From Humulus lupulus (Eukaryota > Streptophyta > Magnoliopsida > Rosales > Cannabaceae): a stretch of 64,000 bases of DNA. Under the pieces are notes generated by a model. That model was not told the DNA's origin and made no database searches. It saw nothing but the letters and a program-made list of their open reading frames with translations. Every line of letters starts with the position of its first letter. The first letter of the stretch is position 1. The translations under genes were made by a program, and so were the position numbers. Of this stretch, positions 46,971 through 58,188 are shown piece after piece. The DNA lies in assembly GCF_963169125.1 (NCBI RefSeq), contig NC_084799.1, positions 63,658,643-63,722,642 on the forward strand, written 5' to 3'.

Positions 46971-49589
46971 ATGCAAGATCCGTGGGGAGGAGAAAGACCC
47001 ATCGACAACGACTTATTGGCTCAACTGTTTGAGGATGAGGAGCAACCATCATCCTTAATACCTGACATTCCCTTTTCTCGTGCCACTTTAAACACTCAAT
47101 CTGTCCTTATTCAAAATATGGCTCGAGCAAAAACTACAGCCCAGTAAAAGAAAACTCCCAATCCTTCAAATCAGCCTGCTCCTCGGGCTGAAATTCCCTC
47201 GACCAGTGGTCGAACAGAAAATATTCCTGACCCCAATATCCAAACTCACGCTCAACCCCGAAATGCCATTCAACCAGATGTTGAGTGGTACGTAGTACCT
47301 GAGAGACGAGTAACAATCAGGATGATCGCCAACTATATCAGAAAATACGGACTCCCGTGGGTGACATTAGTCCGACCCAACCAAGACCAACGGGCGAAGC
47401 TGCCCGGAGGCGCCTTTAGCGCTTGGTCGAGGTACCATATTGAGGCAGGGGCTACCTTTCCTCTTCATTCATTCTTCCAAAGGGTGGCCAACTATTTCAG
47501 AGTCGCCCCTTTCGAAATAACTGCCAATGGGTATAGAATGCTTGCAGCACTCTATATCCTTTACAGGCACAAAAAATGGCCTGTGCCAACTCCTCATGAG
47601 GTTAACTATTTGTTCGACCTTAAATCCAACCCCAACCTAGGAGGTACGGGGTTCTTTCACTTTTGTCACCAGGACACTGGGAGCACCTTCTTGACTAACA
47701 CCACTCACATATCGAACGTGGGGAGGTACTACCAGGAGTATTTCCTTACGACCGACATGATTGCGAGCAATCTGGCCTTTGCTCAAGGAGGTAAAACCTT
47801 TGTATCAATTGCTGTTAATCTTTGTTTTCCTCCACACTTTCTTAGACTTTTAAAGCTTTTCAGGCCCATGGCTGCGACCAGACCCCACCCCAGACATGGA
47901 GTTGAGATCAGCCCTCTTGGCCAGTATGACTGATGTGGAGAAAAGTGTCAAACATCTGGGGTCAAAGAGGCTAACCTTAGGCTGTTCGGCCTTTTGGCCC
48001 CTCATCAGGACATGAGGGAGTTAACAGCAGGGAGTGGTACTGGCGAAGAAGTTCCCGAGCAGCACCTGGACGTGGAACAAAATCCTTTGAGGAGGGCCAT
48101 CGGAGTAACAATCAGGGAACCTTCCAGCACCCTACGGGTTGCCGCTTCCCCTCCCCCAAAGGGAAAAGGGAAAAAGAAAGCCACCGAACCCCTCGAGCCC
48201 CTCAACGAATCTTTAGACGAGAACGGTACTGATCTCTCTCTCTTAGATAGCTTGCCAATCCCCTATCACTTACTTGACAGGGACAGCAATTTTAAGTACG
48301 CTCTAAATTTAGATTCATCCTTCTTCATGCCAGAGAGTGAGTATAAGACTAGTAGAGTTTATAATGTAGCGACCAGTATTGATAGCTCGGGTGTTTCACT
48401 TACAATTTTTTCTGTTTCTTTTCCTGACATAACATATTTAATTGTTTATACTGTCTCACTGGTCGAATGTTTGCTTCTGTTTAAGATATGGACTCCGAGT
48501 GCGTGTTCGACATATACAACGTCCCCGATGCTCTCGCGGCTTCCTCGTGCAAAAAGAAAGCGAGCAAGAGGCATCCTGGGGAAAGCAGTAAAATGCCTCA
48601 GGCTAAGAAGCCTCACACTGTAGGCCTCCCAGAGGACGGACCCTCAGCCAATGCAACACCACCGCCTTCTCCTCACTAGCATCAGACACCCCCTGCTCCT
48701 ACCGCGTCAACTCCATCTCCAGCTGCCCCCACTGACCAGACCCAGCAGGCTGATCCTGCTTCCACCAGAGGCGACATAACAAGTCGTGCCCTTCAGATCG
48801 GTCAAAGACAGGGTCGCAAAAATTGTGAAGCACAATAGTTGCCGAGAGGCGATGGCTGCGACTGAGACAATGGATGTCGACCATATCCTAACCTGCGCTT
48901 TAAATGAATTTTCTAGTGTAAGTTATCTTTTCCTATGGAGACGGGTTCTTGTATACTTTACAGTCAGTCTAATCTCTGTTCTTACCGCAGGCATTTCTAA
49001 CCCTTACCGTTGGTCGGCTACGCTCGGGCACTGTCACCGAGCAGTCTAAATCCTTGGAGCAACAACATGCTGACGAACTCAAAGCTGCCGAAGCAAAATA
49101 TGTTGAACAACTTACAGCGGTGGTCAAGGAGAAGAATAAACTGGCTGAGGAGTTGAAGGAGAAGCAAAATTCTCTGGATAAGGCCATCGAGCAAAGAGAC
49201 CAGTTCAAGGATTCTAACTGCATTAACTACGGCGAGGCTAAAAACTCGAGCAGGAGTTGATTGCGAGTAGACAAGAGACTACAACCTTGGAGGGCTGGCT
49301 CGAGGAGCTTGAAAAAGCCAATGCCAGCAACTTGGAAAGGTACAAGAATGCCATGAGTAAGTGTTTTTATGAATTCTGGAAACACAACCAAGGGGCGGAC
49401 TTCAGCTACCTTCCCGAGCGCGCAAGGGAAGCCGAGATAGCCCGCTGCGCCGCTCGACTGGTAGAAGAGGAGAGAGCAAGGGTACCTGCCTCAACCGAAA
49501 TCTCCTTGGCGACTGGCATGGACGGGGCGGATAATGAAACTGCAGATGTCGTCGACCAGGGTACCCCTCAAGATCCTCCGGCTTCGTAG
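46971..49589 (+). pseudogene. Spliced antisense gene in element B (PF04195-like plus coiled coil)
   Basis: It lies antisense to gag-pol. Four exons can be traced: 46971-47790, 47864-48336, 48486-48917 and 48991-49589. Introns of 73, 149 and 73 bases have consensus sites (GGAG/GTAAAA, TTTTCAG/G; GA/GTGAGT, TTTAAG/A; AGT/GTAAGT, ACCGCAG/G), and the homologous frame continues across each. Exon 1 holds a domain like the putative gypsy-type transposon family PF04195: MIANYIRKYGLPWV, FFQRVANYFRVAPFEIT, PTPHEVNYLF. Later exons are polar. The last is a long coiled coil (LEQQHADELKAAEAKYVEQL, then KNKLAEELKEKQNSLDKAIE) ending in an Arg/Ala/Glu helix. Breaks are a stop at 47144 and frame changes near 47990, 48680-48786 and 49257. 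Its function is unknown; such extra genes are reported from Tat elements. Confidence 0.75.
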
Positions 49590-50509
49590 TCTACTATTTC
49601 TTTTAATTTTTCAAGTACACGACCTACGGGTCGTAATGTAAAGACATTAATTTTTTATTACTGCATGGGCAGCTATTTTCCTTTTAATGACAATTACATC
49701 CGAGCAATACTGCTCGCGGTGTAAAGTAATTCATTTTTGATATTATAACACCTTTTTATTTTATTATAATATCTTGTTCGCATGACCGAACTTAGCATAG
49801 TACTTTGATTTGATTTAACAAAATACAAAATTTTGAAAAATACTCTAAGTACCCTGGCATGCTTTCACTTATTTTGCTCATGTGTTTAAATACCTTTTAA
49901 CGATATGCTTTGCTTACTTGTACCTTATATGCCTCCCAAGTGATCGAGGAGTGTTAGGTCCTTGGTCACTTGCCTTGACCAAAACCTGTTCGAACATTAC
50001 TGTTTGTAGTAATATAATTAGAATTATACAGCAAAACAATACACGTAATGAGCAAATACTTGTAATAAATACAATAATTGGCAAGAAATGACTGGCTGCG
50101 CACAGTCCCTTATATTTCTCGTAATAAATGGACAAAACGTGTCTGTAAGAGTGATCAATAAGATCTTACACTTATAAGCGATCAGTCACATAAAATGACC
50201 AACCCTTTTTCAAAACTTGTAAAAAGTAAAATTAATACAAGCCAATTCTTTAAGAAGAATTGTTTATTGGTAATACTTGCGTAGGTGTTCTCCATTCCAA
50301 TAACAAGGAACGAGATCTCTGTTTAAGAGTGAAAGCTTATAAGTGCCTGGGTGAAGGACTTCTTCAATCTGTTATGGCCCTTCCCAATTAGGTCCGAGTA
50401 CTCCAGCAGCTTGGTCGCGGGTATTCAGAAAAACTCTTCGGAGTACAAGGTCTCCAATGCTGAACTTTCTTTCGCGCACTTTAGAGTTGGAATACCGGGC
50501 AACTTTTTA
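49590..50509. other. Convergent spacer between the antisense gene and integrase
   Basis: AT-rich non-coding DNA between the 3' end of the plus-strand antisense gene and the 3' end of the minus-strand pol frame. It probably holds both transcripts' 3' ends. No supported gene. Confidence 0.5.
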
Positions 50510-51652
50510 CTAGTACACAGCTACTCGGAGTTGGGCTTGTTCACGTTTCTCATCGATCAATTCCAGGGATTCCATCAATAGCTGGCTGTTCGAATCTTGA
50601 TCGTACGTTATTCGGCGATGTGAAGGCGGATCTAACTCAACAGGCAACATAGCTTCATATCCATAAGCCAAAGAGAATGGATTATGACCCATTGCTATTC
50701 GGTGGGAAGTTTTGTACGACCAGAGTACTTCAGGAAATTGTTCTGGCCACGCCCCCTTAGCTTCTTCTAGCCTTTTCTTCAGTGTATCCTTCAGTGTTTT
50801 GTTCACTACTTCAACTTGTCCAGTTGCTTGGGGATGAGCAACTAAAGAGAAGCTTTTGATAATACCATGTCGTTTGCAGAAGTCCGTGAATAAATCACTG
50901 TCAAACTGGGTGCCATTATCCGAGACAATCTTCCTTGGCAATCCTTAACAACAAATGATGTTTTTGATCACAAAATCCAGCACATTCTTGGTCGTTATGG
51001 TTGCAAGCGGTTTAGCTTCGGCCCATTTTGTGAAGTAGTCGACGGCAACCACAACATATTTGACACCGCCTTTTCCCATGGACAAAGACCCGATAAGGTC
51101 GATACCCCAAACTGCAAATGGCCACGGGCTTTGCATTTGTTTAAGCTCATTAGGGGCTGCTCGTGGGATTTTGGAAAATCTCTGGCATTTGTCACATTTT
51201 TGCACGAATTCCATTGATTTTTCATTCATTGTGGCCCAAAAATGTCCTTGCCTTAGGATCTTTTTTGACAAACTCTACCCCCCAGGGTGGTCTCCACAAA
51301 AACCTTCGTGCACCTCTTTCATCAATTTTTTGGCTTTCTCTTTTGTAATACATCTTAGGAGTGGCATTGAGTATCCCCTTCGGTACAAAATTCCATCGAC
51401 CAGGATATACCTAGCAGCCTGCCGCTGAAGGGTCCTAGGTTTGTTTCTGTCCGTTGGTAACACGCCTTGCGTCAAATACTCTACATATGGTGCCATCCAC
51501 ATATCCGCCATCTGGATTACCAGAGTGGTCTCCTCTACTCGGATGCTTGGTACAGATAGTCGTTCGACTGGCACTATGTTCAGAGTATCAGCATCCTTCG
51601 CACTTTCCAATTTTTCCAAAGTGTCCGTGTTGGAATTCTGATCGTGAGGCAC
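50510..51652 (-). pseudogene. Element B integrase
   Basis: On the minus strand the pre-integrase part (ILYRRGYSMPLLRCITKEKA, then VHEGFCGDHPGG) leads into the zinc-binding HX..CX2C region with CDKCQRFSKIPR. The catalytic core follows: WGIDLIGSLSMGKGG, VVAVDYFTKWAEAKPL, IVSDNGTQFDSDLF, and HPQATGQVEVVNKTLKDTL with the Glu of the D,D35E triad. GHNPFSLAYGYEAMLPVEL follows near the end. Stops at about 51272 and 50942 interrupt it. Integrase inserts the cDNA copy into nuclear DNA. Confidence 0.88.
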
Positions 51653-51659
51653 TTGCTGG

Positions 51660-51979
51660 AGACTATATTTATCGAACTAAGCCAATAGATCCTACATTTT
51701 GTTCAGATTGGCAACCATCTTTAAACCTCGCGCCTGGTATTCTCCCAGGACCTGATTCACCACCAGCTGAGAATCTCTATAGATGTCAAGCACTTTTATA
51801 TTCATGTCCCTAGCTAACCTCAATCCAGCGAGTAGTGCTTCATACTCGGCCTCATTGTTAGAAGCAGTGAAGTCAAATCTGATTGCACAGTGAAATCGAT
51901 GCCCCTCCGGTGTTATCAATATCACTCCTGCCCCAGCGTGGGACTCGTTAGAAGAGCCGTCTATAAATAATGTCCACAT
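51660..51979 (-). pseudogene. Element B second (archaeal-type) RNase H
   Basis: MWTLFIDGSSNESHAGAGVI, then ITPEGHRFHCAIRF and NNEAEYEALLAGLRLA, are the D..E motifs of the archaeal-like RNase H found after the normal Ty3 RNase H in Tat elements. Asp and Glu are kept. A frame end at 51692 separates it from integrase. Confidence 0.85.
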
Positions 51980-52090
51980 GGGTGCTTGGATTTGAATTTC
52001 AGGTTCGTTGAGCTCTTCAATCTACTCGCCATTCGTAAGCTCAGTGAATTTTGCAATGAAGTCAGCCAAGGCTTGACCTTTTATCGCTGC

Positions 52091-53420
52091 TCACAGTAAG
52101 TAAGATATGTCGAATTGCCCGAGTTCGACTGCCCATTTTAGCAATCTACCTGCAGCCTCTGGTGTTTGCAAGACTTGTCGAAGAGGCTGGTCGGTCAAGA
52201 CCGTAATTGGATGAGCTTGAAAGTAAGGTCGTAGCTTCCTAGAGGCCAGAACTAGGCAATAGGCTAGTTTCTCGATGGGCGGGTACCGCTGTTCTGCTCC
52301 AATCAGCATTTTGCTTACATAGTAGACAACCTTTTGCACGCCTTCTTCTTCTCTTACTAAGATGACACTAGTAGCGTATTCCGTGATTGCCAGGTAGATG
52401 AACAAAGTTTCTTTATTGACCGGCTTTGACAGGATGGGTGGTTGCACCATATGTGTTTTTAGTGCCTGAAATGCCCGTTCGCACTCCTCTATCCATTCGA
52501 ACTTCTTATTGCCTCTAAGTAGATTGAAGAATTGGACGCACTTATCTGTTGACTTCGAAATAAATCTACTAAGAGCGGCAATTCTTCTGGTTAAGCTTTG
52601 AACATCCTTGACCTTTGCTGGCGACTTCATATCGATCAGGGCTTTAATTTTCTCGGGATTGGCTTCAATTCCTCTCGAGTTAACTATAAATCTCAAGAAC
52701 TTCCCTGATCCTACTCCGAAGGAGCATTTAAGGGGATTTAACTTCATCCAATATTTGTTCAAGACGCTGAAGCACTCCTGTAAATCCCTTACATGCCCTT
52801 CTGCTTTCTTTGACTTGACCAGCATGTCGTCGACGTAGACCTCCATGTTTGTGCCGATCAAGTCCTTAAACATGTGGTTGATGAGTCGCTAGTAAGTCAC
52901 ACAAGCGTTTTTCAAATTGAAAGGCATCACTTTGTAACAATAGAGCCTTGTATCAGTCTGAAAGCTAGTGTGATCTTCATCAGGGGGATGCATACTAATT
53001 TTATTATACCCGGAGTATGCATCCATGAATGAGAGGATCTCATGCCCTGCAGTGGCATCGACCAGCTGGTCGATCCTTGGGAGTGGGAAATAATCTTTGG
53101 GGTAGGCTTTATTTAGGTCTGTAAAATCCACGCACGCACGCCACTTTCCATTCAGCTTGGGCACTAGTACGGGATTAGAGACCCACGATGGATAAAACAC
53201 CACCCTGATGAACCCATTCTCCTTCAGCTTCTCGACTTCCTCTTTCAAGGCCCTTGATCTATCTTTGTCGAGTAGCCTTCTTTTTTGTTGTACTGGTGGA
53301 TAATTCTTGTCGATGTTTAGGACATGGATGATGACTGCAGGATCTATCCCAATCATGTCTTTATGCGACCAGGCAAAGACCTCCTAGTTCCTTCTTAAAA
53401 TTTCCACCAGTGCTTGTTTT
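52091..53420 (-). pseudogene. Element B reverse transcriptase and RNase H
   Basis: RT motifs run from QQKRRLLDKDRSRALKEE through YPSWVSNPVLVPKLNGKWR, VDFTDLNKAYPKDYFPLPRI and FMDAYSGYN to the active site VYVDDMLVKS (about 52810-52840). An in-frame TAG near 52887 falls between TY and RL of the expected TYQRL motif. The connection and Ty3 RNase H follow: TLFIYLAITEYATSVILVRE, RYPPIEKLAYCLVLASRKLR, then VLTDQPLRQVLQ. An upstream stop near 53384 separates it from protease. Confidence 0.9.
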
Positions 53421-53619
53421 GTTGTTGTCTCTAAGTTTTTACTGACTTTCACAACTCTGGTCAGATTTTCCTCATCGAGTTGGACCTCTTCAAGTTCCTC
53501 GATGGGCCCCACTTCTTCTTCAAAATTCCCAAAGCGAGGATCTAAGTCCCTATCCTCCCTTTGGGCAATGCCCTATTTGGTGAGATTATCACCCAAGCGG
53601 GCCTGAACATCAGTCGCCA

Positions 53620-54206
53620 TTTACAACTCCTTTCCGGTAGCGTCTCTCGATACACCCTTCTTCGCCTTGGTGATCGAGGCGTTGTAGCACTCCCTCGCTT
53701 CCCTCTATTTTCCCAATACGCAACCTATCCCTGCATCTATTGGGAATTTCATGGCGAGGTGCCATATCGAGGTTATGGCTCGCAGGTTGACTAAAATCGG
53801 TCTCCCAATTACAGCATTGTATGCCGAAGGACAATCAACTACTATAAAAGTAGTGAGTAATGTCCTATTAGAAGGTTCGGTACTGCTATAACTGGAAGCC
53901 TAATCGATCCTGTTGGGGCGAGCCCTTCACCAGAAAAACCATAAATGGTTTGGTTGCATGGCTCCAGGTCTTTGACGGATAGCTTCATTCTTTCCAGCGA
54001 AGACTTGTACAGGATGTTGACCGAACTTCCTGTGTCGACCAACATCCTTTTCACCATCATGTTGGCAATTTGTACGTCTAGGACCAGCGGATCGGAGTAT
54101 TGGAATCGCACGTGTTGGGCATCATCATCAGAGAAGGTTATCAATTCCTCCTCTGTTCGAGCCTTTTTTGTGGCTTGATCTTCCACACTCATCATCTCGA
54201 TGTCCT
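53620..54206 (-). pseudogene. Element B aspartic protease
   Basis: The region EEELITFSDDDAQHVRFQYS leads to VQIANMMVKRMLVDTGSSVN, with the catalytic DTGSS at about 54020-54040 (minus strand), then GFSGEGLAPTGSIRLPV. The frame ends at 53842 and homology goes on in another frame (YNAVIGRPIL, WHLAMKFP) to about 53620. The enzyme matures the gag-pol polyprotein. Confidence 0.87.
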
Positions 54207-54369
54207 GGTTGTGGCATAGGGTTCAAGCGTATCGTTCCCTTGCCTTCCCACTGTCTCCTGCAAGATGTGGGCCTCCGCAGATGGTGAGTAAAGTTCCTGC
54301 CACAGGAGCTGGCTGTAGAGGTGGCGAGCGTTGGCGTGCAGGGGCCTGCTCGTTGCCACCTTGAGCCTT

Positions 54370-56503
54370 TCACTGAGACCCTCCTACGACTCGCATATAT
54401 CTTCTTAAATGTCCCTGCTTGATCATGAACTCAATCTCGTATTTCAACTGGTTACATTCATTGGTGTCGTGCCCGTAGTCGTTGTGAAAATGACAGAACT
54501 TTGTCGTATCTCTCTTGGAGATATCTTTCCTTATAGCCGCGGGTTGTTTGTAAGGCATACTTAATTTGGTCGCCTGGTAGACCTCAACTCGACTTTTGAA
54601 CAACGGCAGTGCAGTTGGTGAATCTTGGTTCATACCGATTACCTTTGGGACGCTTATTCTCGGAGGTCGAGGGTTCGTTGTTCGCCCGTTTCCCACCATT
54701 TCTACCATTGCCATTCCTGTTTCCTTTGTCATTGCCATTGGGTTTTTTTGACCCATTGGCAGCTTTGGCGGGCTCTTCCTTGGGCCCCTTGTCTTTTGTT
54801 GGCGATTTCCCTTTATTGGCAATCGTGTCTTCGAGCTTGATGTACCGATCAACTCGATCTAAGAACTCTTAGGTGCTTCTTACCCCATTCTTTCTGAGGA
54901 TGCTCCAGAGGGGTGAATGGCGTCTAACCCCAGCAGTTAGGGCCATTATCTTACCTTCATCGCCCACAGTTTTGGCTCTAGCTGCAGCTCGCATGAAATG
55001 CTAAACATATTCTTTCAAAGGCTCTCCCTCTTTTTGGCATATCTCGACCAGTTGGTTAGCCTCAGTGGGGTGCACGCGACCCGCATAGAACTGTCCGTAA
55101 AACTACTTTATGAACATTTCCCATGATACTATACTAGCAGGAGGGAACTTAAAGAACTACTCCTGGGCAGTGTCGGATAGTGTTGCCAGGAAGATGCGGC
55201 AATAGGCATCCTCTGACACCTTTTGTATATCCATTTGTATCTCAAACTTATTAACGTGAGATATCGGGTCTCCATACCCGTTGAAATTCGGCAGTGTTGG
55301 AATTTTGAATTTGCTGGGGGTTTCAGCCACAGCAATCCTCTGTACGAAGGGAGTGCCTCTCCTCCAATCATACTCAATGTGGGATGTTTGCCCACCGACC
55401 AGCTACTGCACCGCCTGGTTCAGGGCATCGATCTGAGCCTGGACAACTTCTAGGATTTCTGGAGCCTCTGGTGCCAGGGGAACGTACTCATTGTGCCTTT
55501 CTCGACAGTTGTTAAGTACGTCCCTCAGAACATCGTCTCTTCATCACTGCTCGCTGGCTCCCAGCCGACTAAAGACGTTCTGCTGCCTGGGCTGCCCCCC
55601 AGAGTTATGGCCCGCTGGTCGATCCTCTCTAGGTGGGGGGCTCCTGCCCCCACCTCTTTCTTCGTTCCTCCGACCAACATTTCTTCTGCCAGAATTAGCC
55701 TCATTGTAGTCATGGCCATCTCTAAATTGTGGCTGACTATGGTGCGACCAGCTATTCACTTTGTTGCCTCCTTGGGCTGGGATTTCCTGAGCATTAGGGG
55801 GAGGCCTGCGCTGGTCAGTGGGTCCCCGTGCATTGTTATGCCATGGGGGGCCCCTGACCGCAGAGCCTGTCTCGGAGTTCCTCCTGTTGGCAAAAGGACG
55901 CTACCCCCTGCTCAGTAGATTCGGCTCTTCATCCCTTGGGCATCTAGAGCTACGGGGCGGTTTCCCAGCCCTATTCTGCCTTGGTCGCAGGGGATTGCCC
56001 CGACTAGCCTGAGATGGAGGCTGTAGCTCAGGATCCCTAGGTGGGACATTATCCTGAGCCACAGACGGCTGCTCCGGCCTTTGAGGGCTTACTGGTTGGA
56101 GCAGGGGACTAGGATTGGGACCCCTTTGAGGTGGCCCGTTTGGTGGCTGGTCTTGCTAGGAGGCTGGCGCAGCCTGATTCCTAGCCAGCTGGATGGCTGC
56201 TTCAAGGGCGGCCATGGCATCCCTCTATCGATGATCCATCTCAGCCTGCCGCTCGCTCAGCTCCTGACGCCGGCGCTCTATTTCTCTTTGCTGCGACGCC
56301 ATTATCTCTGCAGCATTCTCTTGATTGGCCCTCAGATTGGCCAACTCATCCTGCAACACCCCCAATGTTGCCTTCAAGGTTTCAGAATCTAACTCCTCCT
56401 CATCAAACTCCAAATGTGGTTCGTCCTTAGCCACATTTGGGGGAGGAGGCTGGGATGATGCAGCGCCAGCGGCCTGTCCGGTCTTCTTGGATGTTATTGC
56501 CAT
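54370..56503 (-). pseudogene. Element B gag (Tat-type), broken
   Basis: It starts at 56503 (MAITSKKTGQAAGAASSQPP) with an acidic segment and a coiled coil (LQDELANLRANQENAAEIMA). A Pro/Arg/Gly-rich linker follows (EERGGGRSPPPREDRPAGH). The Retrotrans_gag core (about 54890-55400 in one frame) has NKFEIQMDIQKVSEDAYCRI, FFKFPPASIVSWEMF and VHPTEANQLVEI. The end carries the finger CHFHNDYGHDTNECNQLKYE and GHLRRYM. At least six stops interrupt it. The gag of C at 58811 is a close relative. Confidence 0.87.
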
Positions 56504-56540
56504 TAAATTCTTTCACAAGTTCTCAATGAAAGCACCAGAA

Positions 56541-57167
56541 TATTGACCCTCAAATTAGCCAACGACACGGAGTCAAATATACTACAGGAAATAGCACGAC
56601 GCTTGAAAAGATAATCTAATGGAAAGGAAAAACACCAAGAATTATAGTGGTTCGGCCCCAGTGATTGGTAATGACCTACGTCCACTTTGTGATATTGTTA
56701 TTATAGAATCCTAAAGTTGTGATCAAAGAACTACGGTTCTTGAGTTTCAAAAACCTTAGGCGTAATACAATCAGATGGTAACAACTCACCTTAGCTCGTT
56801 TTCTCTCAATCTTAAGCAAAAAAGCTCAAAAAATGAATCCAAAAAGTCCCTTCCTTGAGCTATTTCACGTGTATTTATAGGCTCAATGAGGGTTACATAT
56901 GATAACGTGTCATATCTTATCCTTAATAACCGCGTATCAAGAATAATTATGAAGAGATATTAAAATGTAGTTAATATTAGTTTACAACCTAAGAAGGAAA
57001 TAAATCGGGCTTCATGACCAGCCTGGTCTTGACAAACATTAACACCGACAAGGAGGCGCGCCTCTGGTCGATAGCCGAACAACACCTCTGCCTTTTAATT
57101 CTGCCACGTGTCAATCTATGTGTAAGTAATTCTCGCCACGTCACCAATGACCTTTTTTGGGTAAACA
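56541..57167 (-). repeat. Element B 5' LTR
   Basis: Read on the minus strand it starts TGTTTACCC and ends GGGTCAATA (usual CA end mutated), followed by TTCTGGTGCTTTCATTGAG, the probable primer site. The TATA box is at 56872-56879. Two ACGTGGC motifs (minus strand) lie at 57103-57109 and 57135-57141. Confidence 0.94.
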
Positions 57168-57172
57168 CCTTT

Positions 57173-57361
57173 AAATTATATTTTTGGGATCCCAATGTAT
57201 ACAATAAATGTTTTGGTGAAACGTTATATCTTAACCAAAAAATTTAACCCTAAATCACTAATCATACTTAGTTACACGATTATGGCCAAATGAATCGGTT
57301 AGCGAGTTTAGCACTGTTTAAAATGCACACCGTAACGATCCCTGGAGTTTAGGGCGTTACA
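57173..57361 (+). repeat. Element A 3' LTR, final part
   Basis: It resumes AAATTATATTTTTGGGATCC and ends GGGCGTTACA, collinear with 38960-39148 of the 5' LTR. The CCTTT before it (57168-57172) is the target duplication of element B. Confidence 0.93.
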
Positions 57362-57770
57362 GTCAGGGGTCGAGATAGGGTTCATAGGGTCTTTATAAGA
57401 TCAGGATAGAGTCGAGGGTCAGGATAAGGTATTTATAGGGTCAGGATAGGGTTCATAGCGTCGGGGTCGGGATAGGGTTCATAGGGTCGGGGTCGGGATA
57501 GGGTTCATAGGGTCGGGGTCAGGGTAGGGTCTTTATAGGGTCAAGATAGGGTTCATAGGGTCGACGGTCGGGACAGAGTCTTTGTAGGGTCGGGATAGGG
57601 TCTTTGTAGGGTCGAGATAGGGTTCATAGGGTCGGGAGTCGGGATAGGGTCTTTATAGGGTCGGGATAGGGCTCATAGAGTCGAGATAATGTCGGGGTCG
57701 GGATAGGATCTTTATAATGTCAGGGGTCAGGATAGGTTCTTTATATGGTCGAGGGTCAGGGGTCAAGATA
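57362..57770. repeat. TAGGGT-rich minisatellite, right half
   Basis: Same unit types as 35974-36428, for example GGGTCGGGATAGGG and TTCATAGGGTCGGG, resuming straight after element A ends. Confidence 0.88.
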
Positions 57771-57863
57771 GGATATGATGGTTATTATCCATAGTGATTA
57801 TTGTTATTATATCTATTAACATAAAAATTGTTATTATTTCTTATAACAAAAAAATTGTTATTA

Positions 57864-58068
57864 TTTCTAATAACAAAAAGTCATAGACATAGACCAAGTG
57901 GATGCGTTGGGGATAGTAATCCGAGTCAATGTATTCATCTAGTATTCCTCATTTTTTTCAAGATATTTTCTAATAACAAAAAGTCATAGACATAGACCTA
58001 GTGGATGCCTTGGGGATAGTAATCTAAGTCAATGTATTCATCTAGTATTCCTCATTTTTTCAAGATAT
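57864..58068. repeat. Tandem duplication of a 103-bp unit
   Basis: Two copies start TTTCTAATAACAAAAAGTCA (57864 and 57967) and run through GTGGATGC(G/C)TTGGGGATAG and CATCTAGTATTCCTCA with few differences. Confidence 0.85.
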
Positions 58069-58106
58069 TTCCTCAAATATCTTGAAAAAGTGGGGAGTAC
58101 TAGATG
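58039..58106. repeat. Near-perfect hairpin, 32-bp arms with a 4-base loop
   Basis: Left arm 58039-58070, starting CATCTAGTATTCC; right arm 58075-58106, ending GGAGTACTAGATG; loop CCTC. 29 of 32 positions pair and the three others would be G-U pairs in plus-strand RNA. The left arm lies at the end of the second 103-bp repeat unit. Confidence 0.85.
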
Positions 58107-58188
58107 TCTACTTACTATCTTCAAGGGATCCACAAGTTCGAGATAGGGGTATTAGATATAATTTTGTGGATAATTTTATTTTATTTCT

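Larger units (their letters stand above)
45502..57167 (-). mobile_element. Element B: Tat-lineage Ty3 retrotransposon with dual RNase H and antisense gene
   Basis: The 11,666-bp element has 627-bp LTRs (45502-46128 and 56541-57167) and the target duplication CCTTT (45497-45501, 57168-57172). Transcribed leftward in the order gag, protease, RT, RNase H, archaeal-type RNase H, integrase. Between integrase and the 3' LTR is a spliced gene on the opposite strand. The polypurine tract (minus strand AACTTGGGGGGCAAA) adjoins the 3' LTR. The dual RNase H and the finger HFHNDYGHDTNEC are marks of the Tat branch (Retand-like). Several stops make it non-autonomous now. Confidence 0.94.
36429..57361 (+). 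mobile_element. Element A: chromovirus-like Ty3 retrotransposon, split by element B
   Basis: The 5' LTR is 36429-39148, the internal region 39149-43104, and the 3' LTR 43105-45501 plus 57173-57361. The primer site TTGGTATCAAAGC (39151 on) resembles the initiator tRNA-Met type site. The gag and pol are decayed. The zinc knuckle followed by LTPAQVF, and the tail after integrase, point to the Tekay/Del chromovirus group. The target duplication is unclear: flanks ATCGG and GTCAG lie in repeat DNA and match poorly. The 11.7-kb element B sits in the 3' LTR. Confidence 0.88.

Noticed and set aside
55129..55395. 88-codon minus-strand frame
   Set aside because: Homology to gag of element C runs in a different minus-strand frame over the same bases, so this is a shadow.
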